The translations under genes and the position numbers were made by a program. A model generated the notes under the pieces. It saw only the letters and a program-made list of their open reading frames with translations, had not been told where the DNA came from and ran no database searches. Positions 1 through 13,192 of a stretch of DNA of 64,000 bases are shown here, piece by piece (position 1 is the stretch's first letter; each line of letters starts with the position of its first letter). Source of the stretch: Prunella strophiata (lineage: Eukaryota > Chordata > Aves > Passeriformes > Prunellidae); contig JAZBQD010000005.1 of NCBI GenBank assembly GCA_036583965.1, positions 979,456 through 1,043,455 on the forward strand, written 5' to 3'.

Positions 1-70
1 GACAGGCAGATGTGTACTGGGACACGCAGATGTGTACTGGGACACACAGATGTGTGCTGGGACAGACAGG
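1..70. repeat. 20-bp minisatellite, right end
   Basis: Three copies of a 20-bp unit of the form gacacgcagatgtgtactgg, plus a partial fourth. The array runs off the left edge. It lies in LRP1 intron 6. Confidence 0.85.
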
Positions 71-516
71 CTCCTGTCCCTGTGAAATCCAACCCATCCC
101 TGGGCACAATGATGACTCAGGACATTTGTGTCACCCTTTTGTCTCCAGCAAGGTGGGAATGCAGCTCACCCCTGCCACCACAGCCTGGCGGGGGGGGGGG
201 GTTGCAGGGGGTCTCAGTCCCCTTGGGAGATTCATTTCTGTTCCCTATGAGGGAAAACAGCAGGTCAGGGGAGTCAGAGGTGCTGGGCAGAGCCACAGCA
301 GGGTCCTGAGTGTCAGATCTTCGTTCACAGACTGATTAAAATCACCATCATGATGTTGTCTCCCTGCCACACAATGAGCTGGTGTGAGTCAGCTCCAGAC
401 ATGGCCCCCAGTGCCTGTTCCCTCCATCCCCTGTTCCTCCCATCCCCTGCTCCCTCCAGCTCCTGCTTTCCTTCATCCCCTGCTCCCACCCAAGTCCCTG
501 CTTTCCCATGTGGTGC

Positions 517-835
517 CTCTGCTCCCATTTTTCCTCTGCTCCCATTTTTCCTCTGCTCCCATTTTTCCTCTGCTCCCATTTATCCCCTGATCCCATTTTT
601 CCTCTGCTCCCATTTTTCCTCTGCTCCCATTTTTCCTCTGCTCCCATTTTTCCTCTGCTCCCATTTTTCCTCTGCTCCCATTCATCCCCTGATCCTATTT
701 TTCCTCTGCTCCCATTTATCCCCTGCTCCCATTTATCCCCTGCTCCCCTCCCTGTCCTGCCCCCATTTATCCCCTGATCCCATTTTTCCTCTGCTCCCAT
801 TTTTCCTCTGCTCCCATTTATCCCCTGCTCCCCCC
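517..835. repeat. 17-bp minisatellite
   Basis: Repeats of a 17-bp unit (ctcccatttttcctctg) with variants in which tttttcctctg becomes tatcccctg. About 18 copies. It makes long pseudo-open frames on both strands that are not genes. Confidence 0.9.
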
Positions 836-1462
836 CATCCCCTGCTCTCCCCCAGCTCCCACTTTCCTTCGTGGCTGCAACAAGAACAGCCATAAACAGT
901 TAAAAAAAAAGGAAAAAAAAAAAAACCAACCCAACAGAAAGGAACCACGAGATGAAGTTACCAATCATCCTGCTCTCCTGCCAAGTGAGTTCACGTCGGA
1001 GCCTCTTTCTTGGCCAGGATGAGGCAGCAAGGAAGAAAAATAGCTTTCCATGCAAAGTGGGGGAAGAAATGTACTTGGATTCCTCTGCAGAGCAACATGG
1101 CCCTGAAATCAATCTGTCCCAGCAGCCACAGCTCCTGTGCCCGCTGGCACAGGGACAGGCCATTCCAAGTGACAGTGAAATGGAGTCAATGAAAACACCC
1201 CCCGAGCTGGGAGGGCTGGGATTGATGCTGCCCAGGAAGGGATTTTAATGGTGGCCAGATTGCTGGTGTTTAGGGTTTATAATGCACTCAGGATCAAATG
1301 TCCTGATATTTCAAACCCCTTCCCCAGGGCTTGTTTTATAAAGGAAAACAACAAATCTTAAGCTGAGAAATAATAAATCATGGCACCTCTGCAGCCTTTC
1401 CCCAGCAGCCCCACAGGGATCCTGCTGAGCTGCAGCATTCCTGCCTGCTCCACCTGGGAAGG

Positions 1463-2182
1463 AGCAGTGCTGGACTGGGAGAGTGGCACTGGGACTGGGA
1501 AGGAGCAGAGCTGGACTGGGAAGGAGAAAGCTGGACTGGGAGAGCAGTGCTGGGACTGGGAGAGTGGCACTGGGACTGGGAAGGAGCAGAGCTGGGACTG
1601 GGAGAGCAGGGCTGGACTGGGAAGGAGCAGAGCTGGACTGGGAGAGCAGTGCTGGGACTGGGAGAGCAGGCTGGGACTGGGAAGGAGCAGAGCTGGACTG
1701 GGAGAGCAGTGCTGGGACTGGGAGAGCAGGGCTGGGACTGGGAAGGAGCAGAGCTGGACTGGGAAGGAGCAAAGCTGGACTGGGAAGGAGCAGAGCTGGA
1801 CTGGGAGAGCAGGGCTGGGACTGGGAAGGAGCAGAGCTGGACTGGGAAGGAGCAGAGCTGGACTGGGAAGGAGCAGAGCTGGGACTGGGAAGGAGCAGTG
1901 CTGGACTGGGAGAGCAGTGCTGGGCTGGGAAGGAGCAGAGCTGGACTGGGAAGGAGCAGAGCTGGACTGGGAGAGCAGTGCTGGGACTGGGAGAGTGGCA
2001 CTGGGACTGGGAAGGAGCAGTGCTGGGACTGGGAGAGTGGTACTGGGACTGGAAGAGCAGTGCTGGACTGGGAGAGTGGCACTGGGACTGGGAATGTGGC
2101 ACTGGGACTGGGAGAGTGGCACTGGGACTGGGAATGTGGCACTGGGACTGGGAGAGTGGCACTGGGACTGGGAAGGAGCAGC
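1463..2182. repeat. G-rich minisatellite, 18-23 bp units
   Basis: An irregular array built from gggactgggagag, gcagtgct and aaggagcagagct blocks. GGG triplets recur every 6-10 bases on the plus strand, which gives G-quadruplex potential. Open in several frames only because the unit lacks stops. Confidence 0.9.
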
Positions 2183-4291
2183 ACCAGTGCCAGCTCCAGA
2201 CACCTGCCAGCACAATCAATGCATTCCCTGGCATCACCAAGCTCAGCTGGTGATCAGATCCTCCCTGTCCTGACCATGCAAAAAAACCACGGAAAAGGGG
2301 AAAAAGAAAGCGAAAGAGCGTGAGGGGAGGGACAGGGGAAGGAAAGGGAGAGGGGAGCCACCCCGAGAGCCATGGAGAAGCCCAGTGCTCTGGCTCCTGC
2401 CACGTGGTCCCCAGTATTTTTCCACAGCCCAAGCAGAGGGCTCCTGCCTTGCCCTGAGAGCCGAGTGTCACCCGATCACAGCGCACCGGAGACAGGGATT
2501 TAACACCGCTGTCACCCAGAGGTGACCAGCACAGCCTTGGGCTGCTGCCAGCTAAAGGTGGCCTCCTAAGGACAGTCCTGGCCTCTGTGCACGCTCTAGA
2601 GAGGTGTCCCCACCTCCTGGTGTCACCTCTAGGAGATGGGGACATGAATCTGATGGAAGGAGGCACAAATCGCCCAGCACAGCTGCTTCCCTCGCTGGGT
2701 TCATGGCCAGGCAGTGAGGATTGCTCAAGGATGTGAACCCTGACAAACAGCCCCAGGATGGGGGGACAAGGCCAGCAGGATAATCTTGGAGAGCTGGGGG
2801 AGCAGAGAGCTCTGGCCATGACACGGGAAGCAGCAGCACAAGAGCCCAGCAAGGGATTTTAATTATTATTTTTTAGTGCTCTGTTTGGCTCTGAAATTCC
2901 TTGGAAGCCCGACTCCAAACAAACAAGGACATTGTCTGGGGAAACACGTGGAGCCTGGAATCTGGTTGAGAAAACCCACGGGATCACAAAGTCCCCACAG
3001 GTCAAGGATCTGCCACGGAGCTCAGAGGGTCCAAGGGGAGCTGTGACAGGTCCCCAGCTGTCCCCTGCCCCATGCCAGAGCTGACAGGGGGTTCAGAGTG
3101 AACCCCCCTGTGCCATCCTGATGCTCCAAGGGGTTGGGCAGCCTGGGCACAGGCACGTGCCTCTGTCCTTGAGAGAGAGCAGACACACGATGCCTGCCAG
3201 GATCCTCCCGGCCAGGAACACTGTGGGATTGTCACACAGAGAGGAGGAGAGGGACAGCAGGATGGGAGGAAGGATAAGACAAGCTCCCCTTGTTCCAGCT
3301 CAGTGCTGGCAGGAAGGATGAGCCCTTCCCATGGGCTTGTGCCTCATCCTCATCACGGGGGTGGGCACAAGGCTCCCGGGGTTGGCAGGACAAGTGCCAC
3401 TTCCAAGGTCCCTGAGGAGATGGGGACAGGCTGGACCCCTGCCCAGGGAGGGACCCCATCATCCCACCTGTCCTGGCAACTGGCACCAAGCAACACATCC
3501 CCCTGAGGTGGCCAGAGCCCCCCCAGCCCACTCCAAGTGATGGTGGAGAGAAAAGATCCGATTCCAACACGAAGCAGGAATGTTTGTAAGAGAAATGGAT
3601 GGAAGGCTTCACCAGCCTCTGATTTTTAGTGTGTCCCCGGAAAAAGACCTGGGGGTAGGGAACCAGCCAGCTCAGATCAACTGAGAAAATCAGTGCCTGT
3701 GACAAATATCCACGGGCAGCGAGGTGGGAGCCGAGGGGGCGGCGCTGCGGGAAGCCCTGAGGCTCCGGAGCCCGCGGAGAGCAAAAAGCTTTGGGAGTGT
3801 AAGGACCAGGGGAAGAACAAAGCTCTGAGGACAGCGGGTCGTGCCAAGGGCTGTTAACAGCCTTCATTTAACACATCTCCCCCAGCAGAAGTGACAGTAA
3901 TCTCTGCAGGAGCCGAGCAGGACAGGGAGGCAGGGGAGCCATCGCAGCCAGGCTCATCCCGGGTCTCCCCCAGCAGCTGGAGCTGCTGCTCTCCAGCCCC
4001 TCAGCATCAATCTCCCCCCATCAGATGCCAGCTCAAGCCCCATTAGCAGCAGGCACCAGGGAGGCCTCATTCCTGCTGGGAGCAGATAATGCCATAAAGA
4101 AGCAAATAAAGAGGGAAACCACTAATTGGATTCACGGGTCTCGCCAGTGTCCTGCAGGAGAGTGACATTATCTCCTCATCCCGACCCCAGCTCCCCCAGA
4201 GCTGGGGGAATTCACTCCTCCACTTCCTTTGTGCTGAAGAATCAGCCTCACTCTGAGGGAGCCTTTGGAGAGGAGCACTGAAAACAGAGAC

Positions 4292-4420
4292 CCCCTAAAT
4301 CCCAGAGATTCCCCTAAATCCCAGAAATTCCCCTAAATCCCAGAGATTCCCCTAAATCCCAGAGATTCCCCTAAATCCCAGAAATTCCCCTAAATCCCAG
4401 AGATCCCCCTAAATCCCAGG
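4292..4420. repeat. 19-bp minisatellite
   Basis: Six to seven copies of a 19-bp unit (aaatcccagagattcccct), with gag/gaa variation. In LRP1 intron 6. Confidence 0.85.
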
Positions 4421-4605
4421 AGGGGAGCAGGAAGCCGAGCCCTGTCCTGCTGAACTCCACACTATCTATCTCCTGTGAGAGCAAAGGGTGAGGCCTCTCC
4501 CTAAAAATACACCCTGCCCTAAAAATACACAGGGTGAGCTTAAATTAACAGTGCACACACACCCTCAGCAGTGCCTGAAGCCTGCCCAGCCCAGCCACAC
4601 ACAGA

Positions 4606-4668
4606 CCCCGGGACCCCCAGGATCTCCAGGACCCCCAGGATCCCTGGGACCCCCAGGATCCCAGCTCA
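4606..4668. repeat. Short tandem repeat of cccccaggatc
   Basis: Four to five degenerate copies of a 15-21 bp unit containing gacccccaggatcc. It gives a collagen-like GPPGSP frame by chance. Confidence 0.7.
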
Positions 4669-5517
4669 AACCCCACTGCCCTCAGCAGAGAATCCCTCTC
4701 AGCTCCAAGATCCACCCAGAACCTTCACTCCTCTGCAGAGATCTGTTAATCCCAATTTGCTGGATGAGCCAACAGCCCAGTGGGTGGGGTAAGGGGACCC
4801 CTCTCACTTCAGGACCCCCTGGAAGCTTCCTCAATTTCAGGAGGCAAAAAAACACCCCCAGAGGGATGACACCAGGGAAGCAAAAACCTGACAGAGACCC
4901 ACTGCAAGCCCCAGATCCCTCAATTCCACCCTGATTGATTTGGTCAAAGGATAAAAGCAGTGACAGGAATGGTGTCCCACATCCTGCTTTCCCCATGGGG
5001 GGACCCCAGCAGCCCCACTGCCCTGTGCAGGCAGGGAAGGTGCTGGAAGCCCACAGGGACTCCTCAGAGAGCACCAAAATCCCACCCAGTATCTCTCCCT
5101 CCCATCCTGACTGCAGAGCTGGGACCAGCAAGCCCAAACAGGACACAGAGCTCTAACCACACTCCTTCTGTCCAAGGAGCTACCAGCAGAAGGAAACTGC
5201 CACCAGCCACTCACACTGTGACTCAGTGGCACCCACAGAAGCACTTTTGGCTTGGGACTTTGTTCTTGGTCACTTGTTTGGGGTGGGACCAAAGGAAGCA
5301 AGAACTGCCATCCCAAAACCTGCTGCACAGCTCCACTCCTCCCTGTATCCCTTCTCCTCATATCTACACACCAAAAAACTACTGGACTGGATAGAAATAA
5401 TAACAAAATGGAAGGGAATGACCTGTGGGAAGCTTCTCCTTCCCAATTTCACCCACCACGAGCTGGGAATTGGGGGTGGGGAGCAGGACAAGGGTCCCCA
5501 GGGGAGTGGGCACTCAC

Positions 5518-8500
5518 GGTGCAGGCTCAGGGAGATGTTGATGGAGCGTTCTTCCACAAAGCCCTTCAGGTTGGGGATCTTGGCACACTTGAGGATGGTC
5601 TGGGAGGCACTGTCACCCACGTGCACCCAGCACACAGTGTCCTCCACGTAGTTGAAGTCCATGGCTGTGGTCTGCTTGGCACTGGTGGGGGTGATGTTGG
5701 GCACGGGTGCCCCGCTCAGGTAGGTGGCCAGGATGTTCTGGGAGTTGGCAATGAGCAGCACAGGAGGGCGATCCACGGGCTCTGGGGGCAAGGAGGGGAC
5801 AGTGGGGTCAGGGCACACCTCAATCCTGTGGCTGCAACCCCAGGGAAGAGCCTGATGTGGAGAAATCAGGGCAGGGTCTGCAGAGCTGCCCCCAAGCACC
5901 ACCCAAAGCTTCTCCTGCTGTGGCTCTCACCATTCTTGGCTTTGCAGGATCTGTTGTCTGGCTGCAGGAGATATCCCTCAACACAGCTGCATGTGTAGGA
6001 GCCCTCTGTGTTGGTGCATGTCTGGCTGCAGGTCCCATACACAGTGCATTCATCAAAGTCTGGGAAAGACAGGAAAAAACCCAAGGTTTGGACCAGAAAA
6101 AAAAAAACAAAACAAACCTCCTTTGCTGCTTGAAGGGGAAATGAAGCTCCCCAGTTTCTCCAAGGTGGAGCTGGAGATGAGGGGATGATCCCTGAGCCAA
6201 AGGGACCCTCAGAGGAATTGAAGGGACCCTCATATTGGCCTCCCAAGGAATCAGAGGTGCCCTCACTTCCAAGGCCACCCCATGACCAGGCAGGCAGCCC
6301 CTGGTTCTCTGCTCCAACATCAGTGCCTGGCCACTGAGCCTCCCCCAGCTCTGCACCTCCATTCCCACTCCAAATCCCTCTAATCTGCATCTCCCAAACT
6401 CCTGGCTCAGCTGCTCTTTCTTCAGGCAGATGAAAGTGATGAATCCCCCAGAGCAGGGAATGGTCCCTTCCACCACATGAAAGGGATGGAGCCATCACAA
6501 TCTCTCACTTCCAGATTTGTTTCCATCACACTGATGCCATCAATCCTTGCTGTGACCCTCTGCTATTTCCCCCATCCTCTCTGAGGCAGGGATGCCAGGA
6601 GCATGCACCAGCCCCTGACTTGTTACACAAAAACAAAGCCTTTTCTTTATTCCCAGTGTTCCTCACTCAGGCTTTTGGGAGCCAGTGGAGGGAGTCCCAT
6701 GCCATGCCATGTCATGCCATCCCATTGATCCCATCCCATCAATCCCATCCCATCAATCCCATGCCATCCTATCAATCCCATTCTATCCAATCCCAATCCC
6801 ATCCCATCCCATAAATCCTATCCCATCCTATAAATCCCATCCTATTGATCCCATCCCATAAATCCTATCCCATAAATCCCATCCCATTGATCCCATCCCA
6901 TAAATCCCATCCCATAATCCCATCCCATCCAATCCCATCCCATCCTATAAATCCTATCCCATAAATCCCATCCCATTCCACAAATCCCATCCCATTCCAT
7001 CCCATAAATCCCATCCCATAAATCCTATCCCATCCCATCCCATCCCATCCATCCCATCCCATCCTATAAATCCCATCCCATTGATCCCATCCCATAAATC
7101 CCATCCCATAAATCCCATCCCATCCCATAAATCCTATCCCATAAATCCCATCCCATCCCATAAATCCCATCCCATCCCATAAATCCCATCCCATCCCATC
7201 CCATCCCATCCTATCCCATAAATCCCATCCCATAATCCCATCCCATCCCCTCCCATCCCATCCCATCCCATCCCATCCCATCCCATCCCATCCATCCCAT
7301 CCCATCCCATAAATCCTATCCCATAAATCCCATCCCATAAATCCCATCCCATTGATCCCATCCCATAAATCCCATCCCATTGATCCCATCCCATCCTATA
7401 AATCCCATCCCATAAATCCCATCCCATCCCATCCCATCCCATCCCATCCCATCCCATCCCACTTATCCCATCCCATCCCATGGATCCCATCCCACCCCAT
7501 CCCACCCCATCCCACAAATCCCATCCCATCCATCCCAAAAATCCCACCCCATCCCACCTGCCCTGTGTCAACTCAAGCCCTGCCCAGTCCCTTTCCCAAG
7601 CCCTGGCACTGCTGCCAGCCCGTGCCCGAGGAGCCAGGGTGGGCAGCAGGGAGTGAGGGCTCTGCCCAGCCCAGACCCACCCCTGCAGCTCCTGCGGTCC
7701 TCGGCCAGCTGGAAGGAGTGGTTGCAGTAGCAGACAGGCCCAGACAGCGTTGGTGCACAGTGGTGCTGGCAGCCCAGGGCTGAGCAGTTGGCCAGTTGTT
7801 CTGTGGGGACAGGGGAGATGGAAGAGAGAGGATGTTAGCCATGGGCACCAAGGAGCAAGGGTTGGGTGAGCAGGATCACCAGACCACATTAGGAGTACCT
7901 AACCCCATCAGGATTTGCTGGGAAATTTCACATTGCTTCCACATCCCCAGAGAGGAGAGAAGGACTGAGCCCCTCAGCAGAGGGAGGGAGAACATGGCTG
8001 CTCCAGGGAGAGGGGTCTGAGCAGCCTCTGCCATCCCCACTGCTGCTGATTCTGTGCAAATTCCAGGGGTGGCCAAGACCTGGCACCCCTTGTGCAGTTC
8101 CAGGGCATCCTGAGGGATGTGGAGGCACCAGAGAGCCCAGAGCTCCCCTCCTGTCCAGCCCTGGAGTGCTCAGAGGGGACAATGTGGGGGTTCAGCACGG
8201 GGGGCTCCACTGGAATTACCACCCCCAGGATGTCTGCAAGGGCAGCAGAGATGGGGGAGCAGAACTGGGGAGCAACTCCAGCAGCCAGAGCAGGAACAGG
8301 GCTTGGGGTGACAATCTGGGGTCATGGCTCAGGGTGACAGCTTGGGGTGATGTCTGAGTGTGACAGCTCGAGGTGACAGCTCAGGGTGACAGCTCAGGGT
8401 GACAGCTCCCCTGCCCATGCCTGGGGCAGTGGCAGGCTGGGACTCGAAAGCAGCTGCAAGGAAATGGAGGAAATGCCTCCCTGGGGCGGCACCTGCCACG

Positions 8501-11500
8501 GGCAGGGGGGACTCTGCATCCTGCTCAAGCACCACCGAGGGCTGGAGGCCCCAGCTTGCCCAAACCTGCCAGCACCAGGTGCCCAAAGCCCTGAGCAGCT
8601 GCCCCAACACAGCTCACGTGGCTCACGTGCTGCCCGGCCGTGAAAAATCAGATCCCACTTAAGTAACGAGAGCTCTTGCTGAAATATTAATTCTCAGCTC
8701 AGGCACAGCTGCACGAGCTGCCCCGGGCTGCTCCCATGGGATCCAGGCAGGGGAGAGGAGCTGGGTCCCAGCAGGGAGCCCTTTGGGGCCAGGGGTGTTG
8801 GTGGAGCAGGACAGGAGCCCCCCAGGCCAGGCAGGGAAGGCTTGGGGAGCAGAGAGTGCAGGGTCAGCCCGGGACACACGTTTCTGAGCGATTAATCTGC
8901 ACAGCAGCACGCTGGTTTAGGGAGTTTTCCAGCAGGATTAGCCACGGGGACAAGCCAGGAGCAGGGACAAAGCTCCTGGAAATTAGGAAAAAACCACAGT
9001 GGTATCTCTTATCTGGAGCAGAACCCCAGGCCTGGAGCTTTTTAAGCCCAGGAGACAATGCAGCTATTTCATGGCTGCAGGCTCAGGAATGATGGGCATT
9101 TCACTTCCAAGCAGCTCTGGATAATCTCTGGATCTGTGACTGTGCTGAGCCGAGCGTGGTGGGGCTCACACTCAACAGGAGAAACCAGGGACCTCATCAC
9201 TCCTACCCCGTTGGGGACAACCCCATGCCATGCCCAGGAAAGGGTTTTTGTGCCCCCCAAACCTACCCCGGCAGTGCGGGCCCTCGTCGGAGCCGTCGAA
9301 GCAGTCGTGGAGCCCATTGCAGAGTTTGCTCATGTGGATGCACAGCTCGGTGCCCAGGCAGTTGTGCTCGTTGGGTTGGCAGCGGGACACTTTGCTCTGG
9401 GGACCTGCAGGGCACCAAAGGGCACAAGGGTCAGCACAGGGGCTGTGACTCTCTGGGTGCCAACACCCTCCTTGTCCTGACGCCGTGGCACGGGCAGGTT
9501 CATGGGGGCCCCCTCTGAGCCCAGCACAAGGAGACTTAATCTTCATTATTAACTGGAAAAATTACAAAGGAAGGCAGGCTTTATTTTTAAGCTTCTCTGA
9601 AAAGAAGCAAGGCATGGAGACAAACAACAAACACACCATAAATCCATTAACAGCCTGAAACCCCCGGGGAAAGCTCCTGCAAAGTCCAGCACGGCTTCAC
9701 CCCAGGCTGGAGGTGGCTGCAGGGGTGACAATGAGCCCTGGCACAGCCCCTGCAAATCCTGACCCCTTCTCTGGGGTCTCCTCCTCTCCCTGCCCCAAAT
9801 CCACATTTCAGGGTTGAACACACAGAGCTACCAACACATCTCTGCCCAGCCAAAACACTGAAATCCCATTTTCCAGGGGCTGTTCATGCCTCCCCCTCCC
9901 CTCAGCAGGGCTGGCAGAAATAGCTCCGTGGATCCCCCCGGGCCCCCACGAGCAGCAAGAAGGGCACAGCACACACCGTGTCCAGGCACGGTCCCATTTT
10001 AGCCCAGTCACCTTCACCAGAAGCTCCAACAGCAGAGTTTGCCCTAAATAAGCTCCAGCTCTCCTTGGAGAGGAGTGTGACACACACAGAGCTCTGTGTG
10101 CTGGTACATCCTCATCCCACACCTCTGAGGGACACTGGGTGTGATCCCATCATGACCCTTGGGCTAAAGGAGGGGATAAAAGCCCTTGGAAGCACACAGA
10201 GCTGTGGGAAAGGGACCACAAAGCCCCAGGGTTTGTGACACCTTCCCCCTCAACACTGAGCAGGATCCTCAATCCATCCCTCATCCAAAAAAACTTCAAG
10301 AACTTCCAAAACTTCCTTCTGTCCATCCTGGGCAGTGACCCCCATTTCTGCTCAAGGGATGCCTGAAAAACCAGAATTTAACAGGCCCCAGATGGCAGAT
10401 CACTCCCCTGAGTCTCAAACACATCCCAGTATGCTCCCAGTGAGCAGACTGGCCTGGCACTGGGGTGATGGGATCCTCCAGGATGCTCAGGACACCCAGG
10501 CTCTGTCACAGCCAGCAGGGATTTGAGCTTCCCCTCTTTCCCAGTGCCAGGGCACCCAGCAGATGATTCCTGGGAGAATTTCTTACCGGGTGCCACTGCA
10601 CAGATTTTATTTTTTTGCAGAGGGTGGGCCCCCAGTAATTGCAAATTATGGGTTAATTAAGTAAAGTCAATATATGGACCAGAAGAATGGAGGGGCTGGA
10701 GTGAAGCTCCCAATTCATCAGTCAGAACTGCTCTGCCATGTCCATTATTCCCTGCAAAGAGCCTGGATCAAACCACTTATCCCAAACAGGGCAGGATTAA
10801 TCCACAAGCCACTTTGTTTGCTTTTGACCGTGTTGGCACTAATAAATGAGCCAATTTATTACATGTGACAAGCTTGTGGTACACCCCAAGGAGCTGAATT
10901 AGATAGGAATGTTTAACCTCAAAAAACCACTCGGAAAAAAAAAAAGGAGAGAAGAAAAGCAATTCTTCCTCCTGCAGTTGATTTGGCAACAACCCAGGGA
11001 GACACAGATGGGGGGAACACAATGAGGGAAGAGGCTGGAGGAGCAGGGGTGGGATGGTCCCACTTGTGCCATCAGGAGGGACATGGATGGCAGCACTGAG
11101 GGTCCTGGTGCTGCCTCTGGGTCATTCCAGAACTCATCAGGACCATGGCAACAGCAGATCCAGCACGGCAAAATGAGGGATCCAAGGCATCCTGAACCCT
11201 CAGATCAATGGATGGCACAACCAGCCACAGCAAATTCCTTCCTCAGAGCCCCTCAGCTTTGATCTCCAACAGGATGGAGGCTCTTGTCCAAGTGTTTTCC
11301 TCTCAGCAAAGCTCCATGGAGCAAAAAACTGATGGTGCAAGAAGCATGCATGGGCCAGTTGCACCAAATGAGCAGCACTGGGGACAGGAAGGGACCTGAG
11401 CAAAGCCAGGGAGCACTTCAAAGGATTCCCCAGGGAGGAGAAGCTGGCACGTGCCTGACAGCATTTCAAGAGCTCCGGCAGGAGAACGTCAGTGCCACGC

Positions 11501-13158
11501 AAACACCGACGACTCCGGAGCCTGGGCAGGAGCGGCGCTCGCAGCCCGGCTCAAACACGGATTAAAGGAGAGCAATAAAAGTAATAAAAGTCATTCATTC
11601 TCTCCCTGCCAGAGAGATAAGGGGGATGAGAGGCTGCTGGAAGCCCCGGTGCCAGAGTGGCGTGAGAAAAGCCGGCCTGGCAATCCTGGAGATACCGGGG
11701 GCCCGCGCTGACAGGTCGGGCTCCACGGGAACGAGCCTGGGCAGGAGCAGGAGGGAGGCTCCACTCATCCCCTGGCCCATGGTAACAGCACAGATGTGCC
11801 CTGGCACCCCAATTTCCATGTCCTGGGGGGCACAGCATCCCCCTGACTCCCCTCCAGTGTGTAGGGGTGCGAAATGGGAAGTGGGGGAGGTGGGTAAAGC
11901 CACTCAGGAAGGTGCAGCCCCTCCAGGTCCCCAGAGATCAGCTAAGGAGGGAACTGCTCCTGAAGAACTGAGAGGTTCCAAACACAAGAACTCAGTCCCA
12001 CACATGGTGGTGAGGAGAGAGGAGATGCCAGGCTTTGGTCTGTGTCTCACAGAGGCTCCCACTTCCCTGTCCTTGAAGTGCCAAGTGTGTTCCAAGGGGC
12101 ACAGGGGCAGCAGGGGGGTCCCTTGTCCTCCAGGGATGAGCCCTCAGGGGGCTTGGACCAAACCCAAGAGTCTTCCAACATCCATGACCTCCACACAGAG
12201 GGACATGAGGTGCAACCCCAGCACCAGAGGCTGCTCCTGTCACCAAGCCCCTCACCAGCTCCAGGAAAGAGAGAGGAAGAAGGTGGAGAGGGAAGAGCAT
12301 CCAAGGGGTCCGTGCTGCTGTCACCTGTCCCCGTGGATCGAGCACAGACGCACGCAGCGAGCAGAACATGCCAATCAGGATGGATTTCTTCCAGCCTCCG
12401 AGTCCTCCTGCTGTAATTTTCCAGGGCTGCTGATTGACTGGAGGCAGCCAGCCCATCCCAGCCCCCCATCCCTCCCACGGAGGGGCCGTTGCATCATTTT
12501 GCCTTAAGGAATAAACAAACGCGGAGCCGAACCAGGAACGGCTCTGGAGGAGACGGTTCTGCCAAGTGAAGTGGGAATCTGGGTGGGAGAGCTGGGACAG
12601 GGGACAGGGAGATTCTGCTGGGACCTGTGGTGGCTGTCCTGTGTCCATGTGGGACATGGGGACACATGGTTCCTTGCTCCAGCCTGGCCAGAGCAGAGCT
12701 CCCAGCACAGCAGGACTGGCACAGCCACCATCCCTGGTGTCACCACAGCTGTGACCCCTCTGCAGAGACCCCCCAATTCCCACCCCAACACCTCACCCAA
12801 CCCATCCCAGTTCTGTTTCCTTCCAGAGAGATTCCACCACCCCATGTGAGGGAGCACCTCCAGAGCTGCACCCACGGGTGTCCAAGTGGCCCCAACAGCT
12901 CAGACCAGTGAACCCAATCCAGCATCCTCATCCCAAAACCCATCGGGGACAGCGATGTCCCCTTGCCAGCTGCTCCCTGGGACTCCCAGAGATCTTCCCT
13001 CACTCCCTGTGCCCAGGAATTGTGAGGTGCTGAGGAGGGGGTGACACTGCTGCTGGCTCTTCCTTCCTCGTGCACATCCATTTTGATGGAAACAAACACA
13101 AATGAGTGATTTCCTGATCCCAGGAGGCTGGTTTGGAACCATGGACGGACGGACGGAC

Positions 13159-13192
<34 letters not shown>

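Larger units (their letters stand above)
1..5517 (-). other. LRP1 intron 6, partial
   Basis: No reading frame here resembles the next LRP1 exon, the beta-propeller segment that follows the SLSLH end of exon 6. The stretch is therefore read as intron continuing off the left edge. It holds the tandem repeats listed separately (1-70, 517-835, 1463-2182, 4292-4420, 4606-4668) and unique GC-moderate sequence. I see no other gene in it. Confidence 0.7.

Noticed and set aside
4488..4934. Collagen-like GPPGSPGPPGS frame
   Set aside because: Comes from a short cccccaggatc tandem repeat. No flanking Gly-X-Y exons or splice signals.
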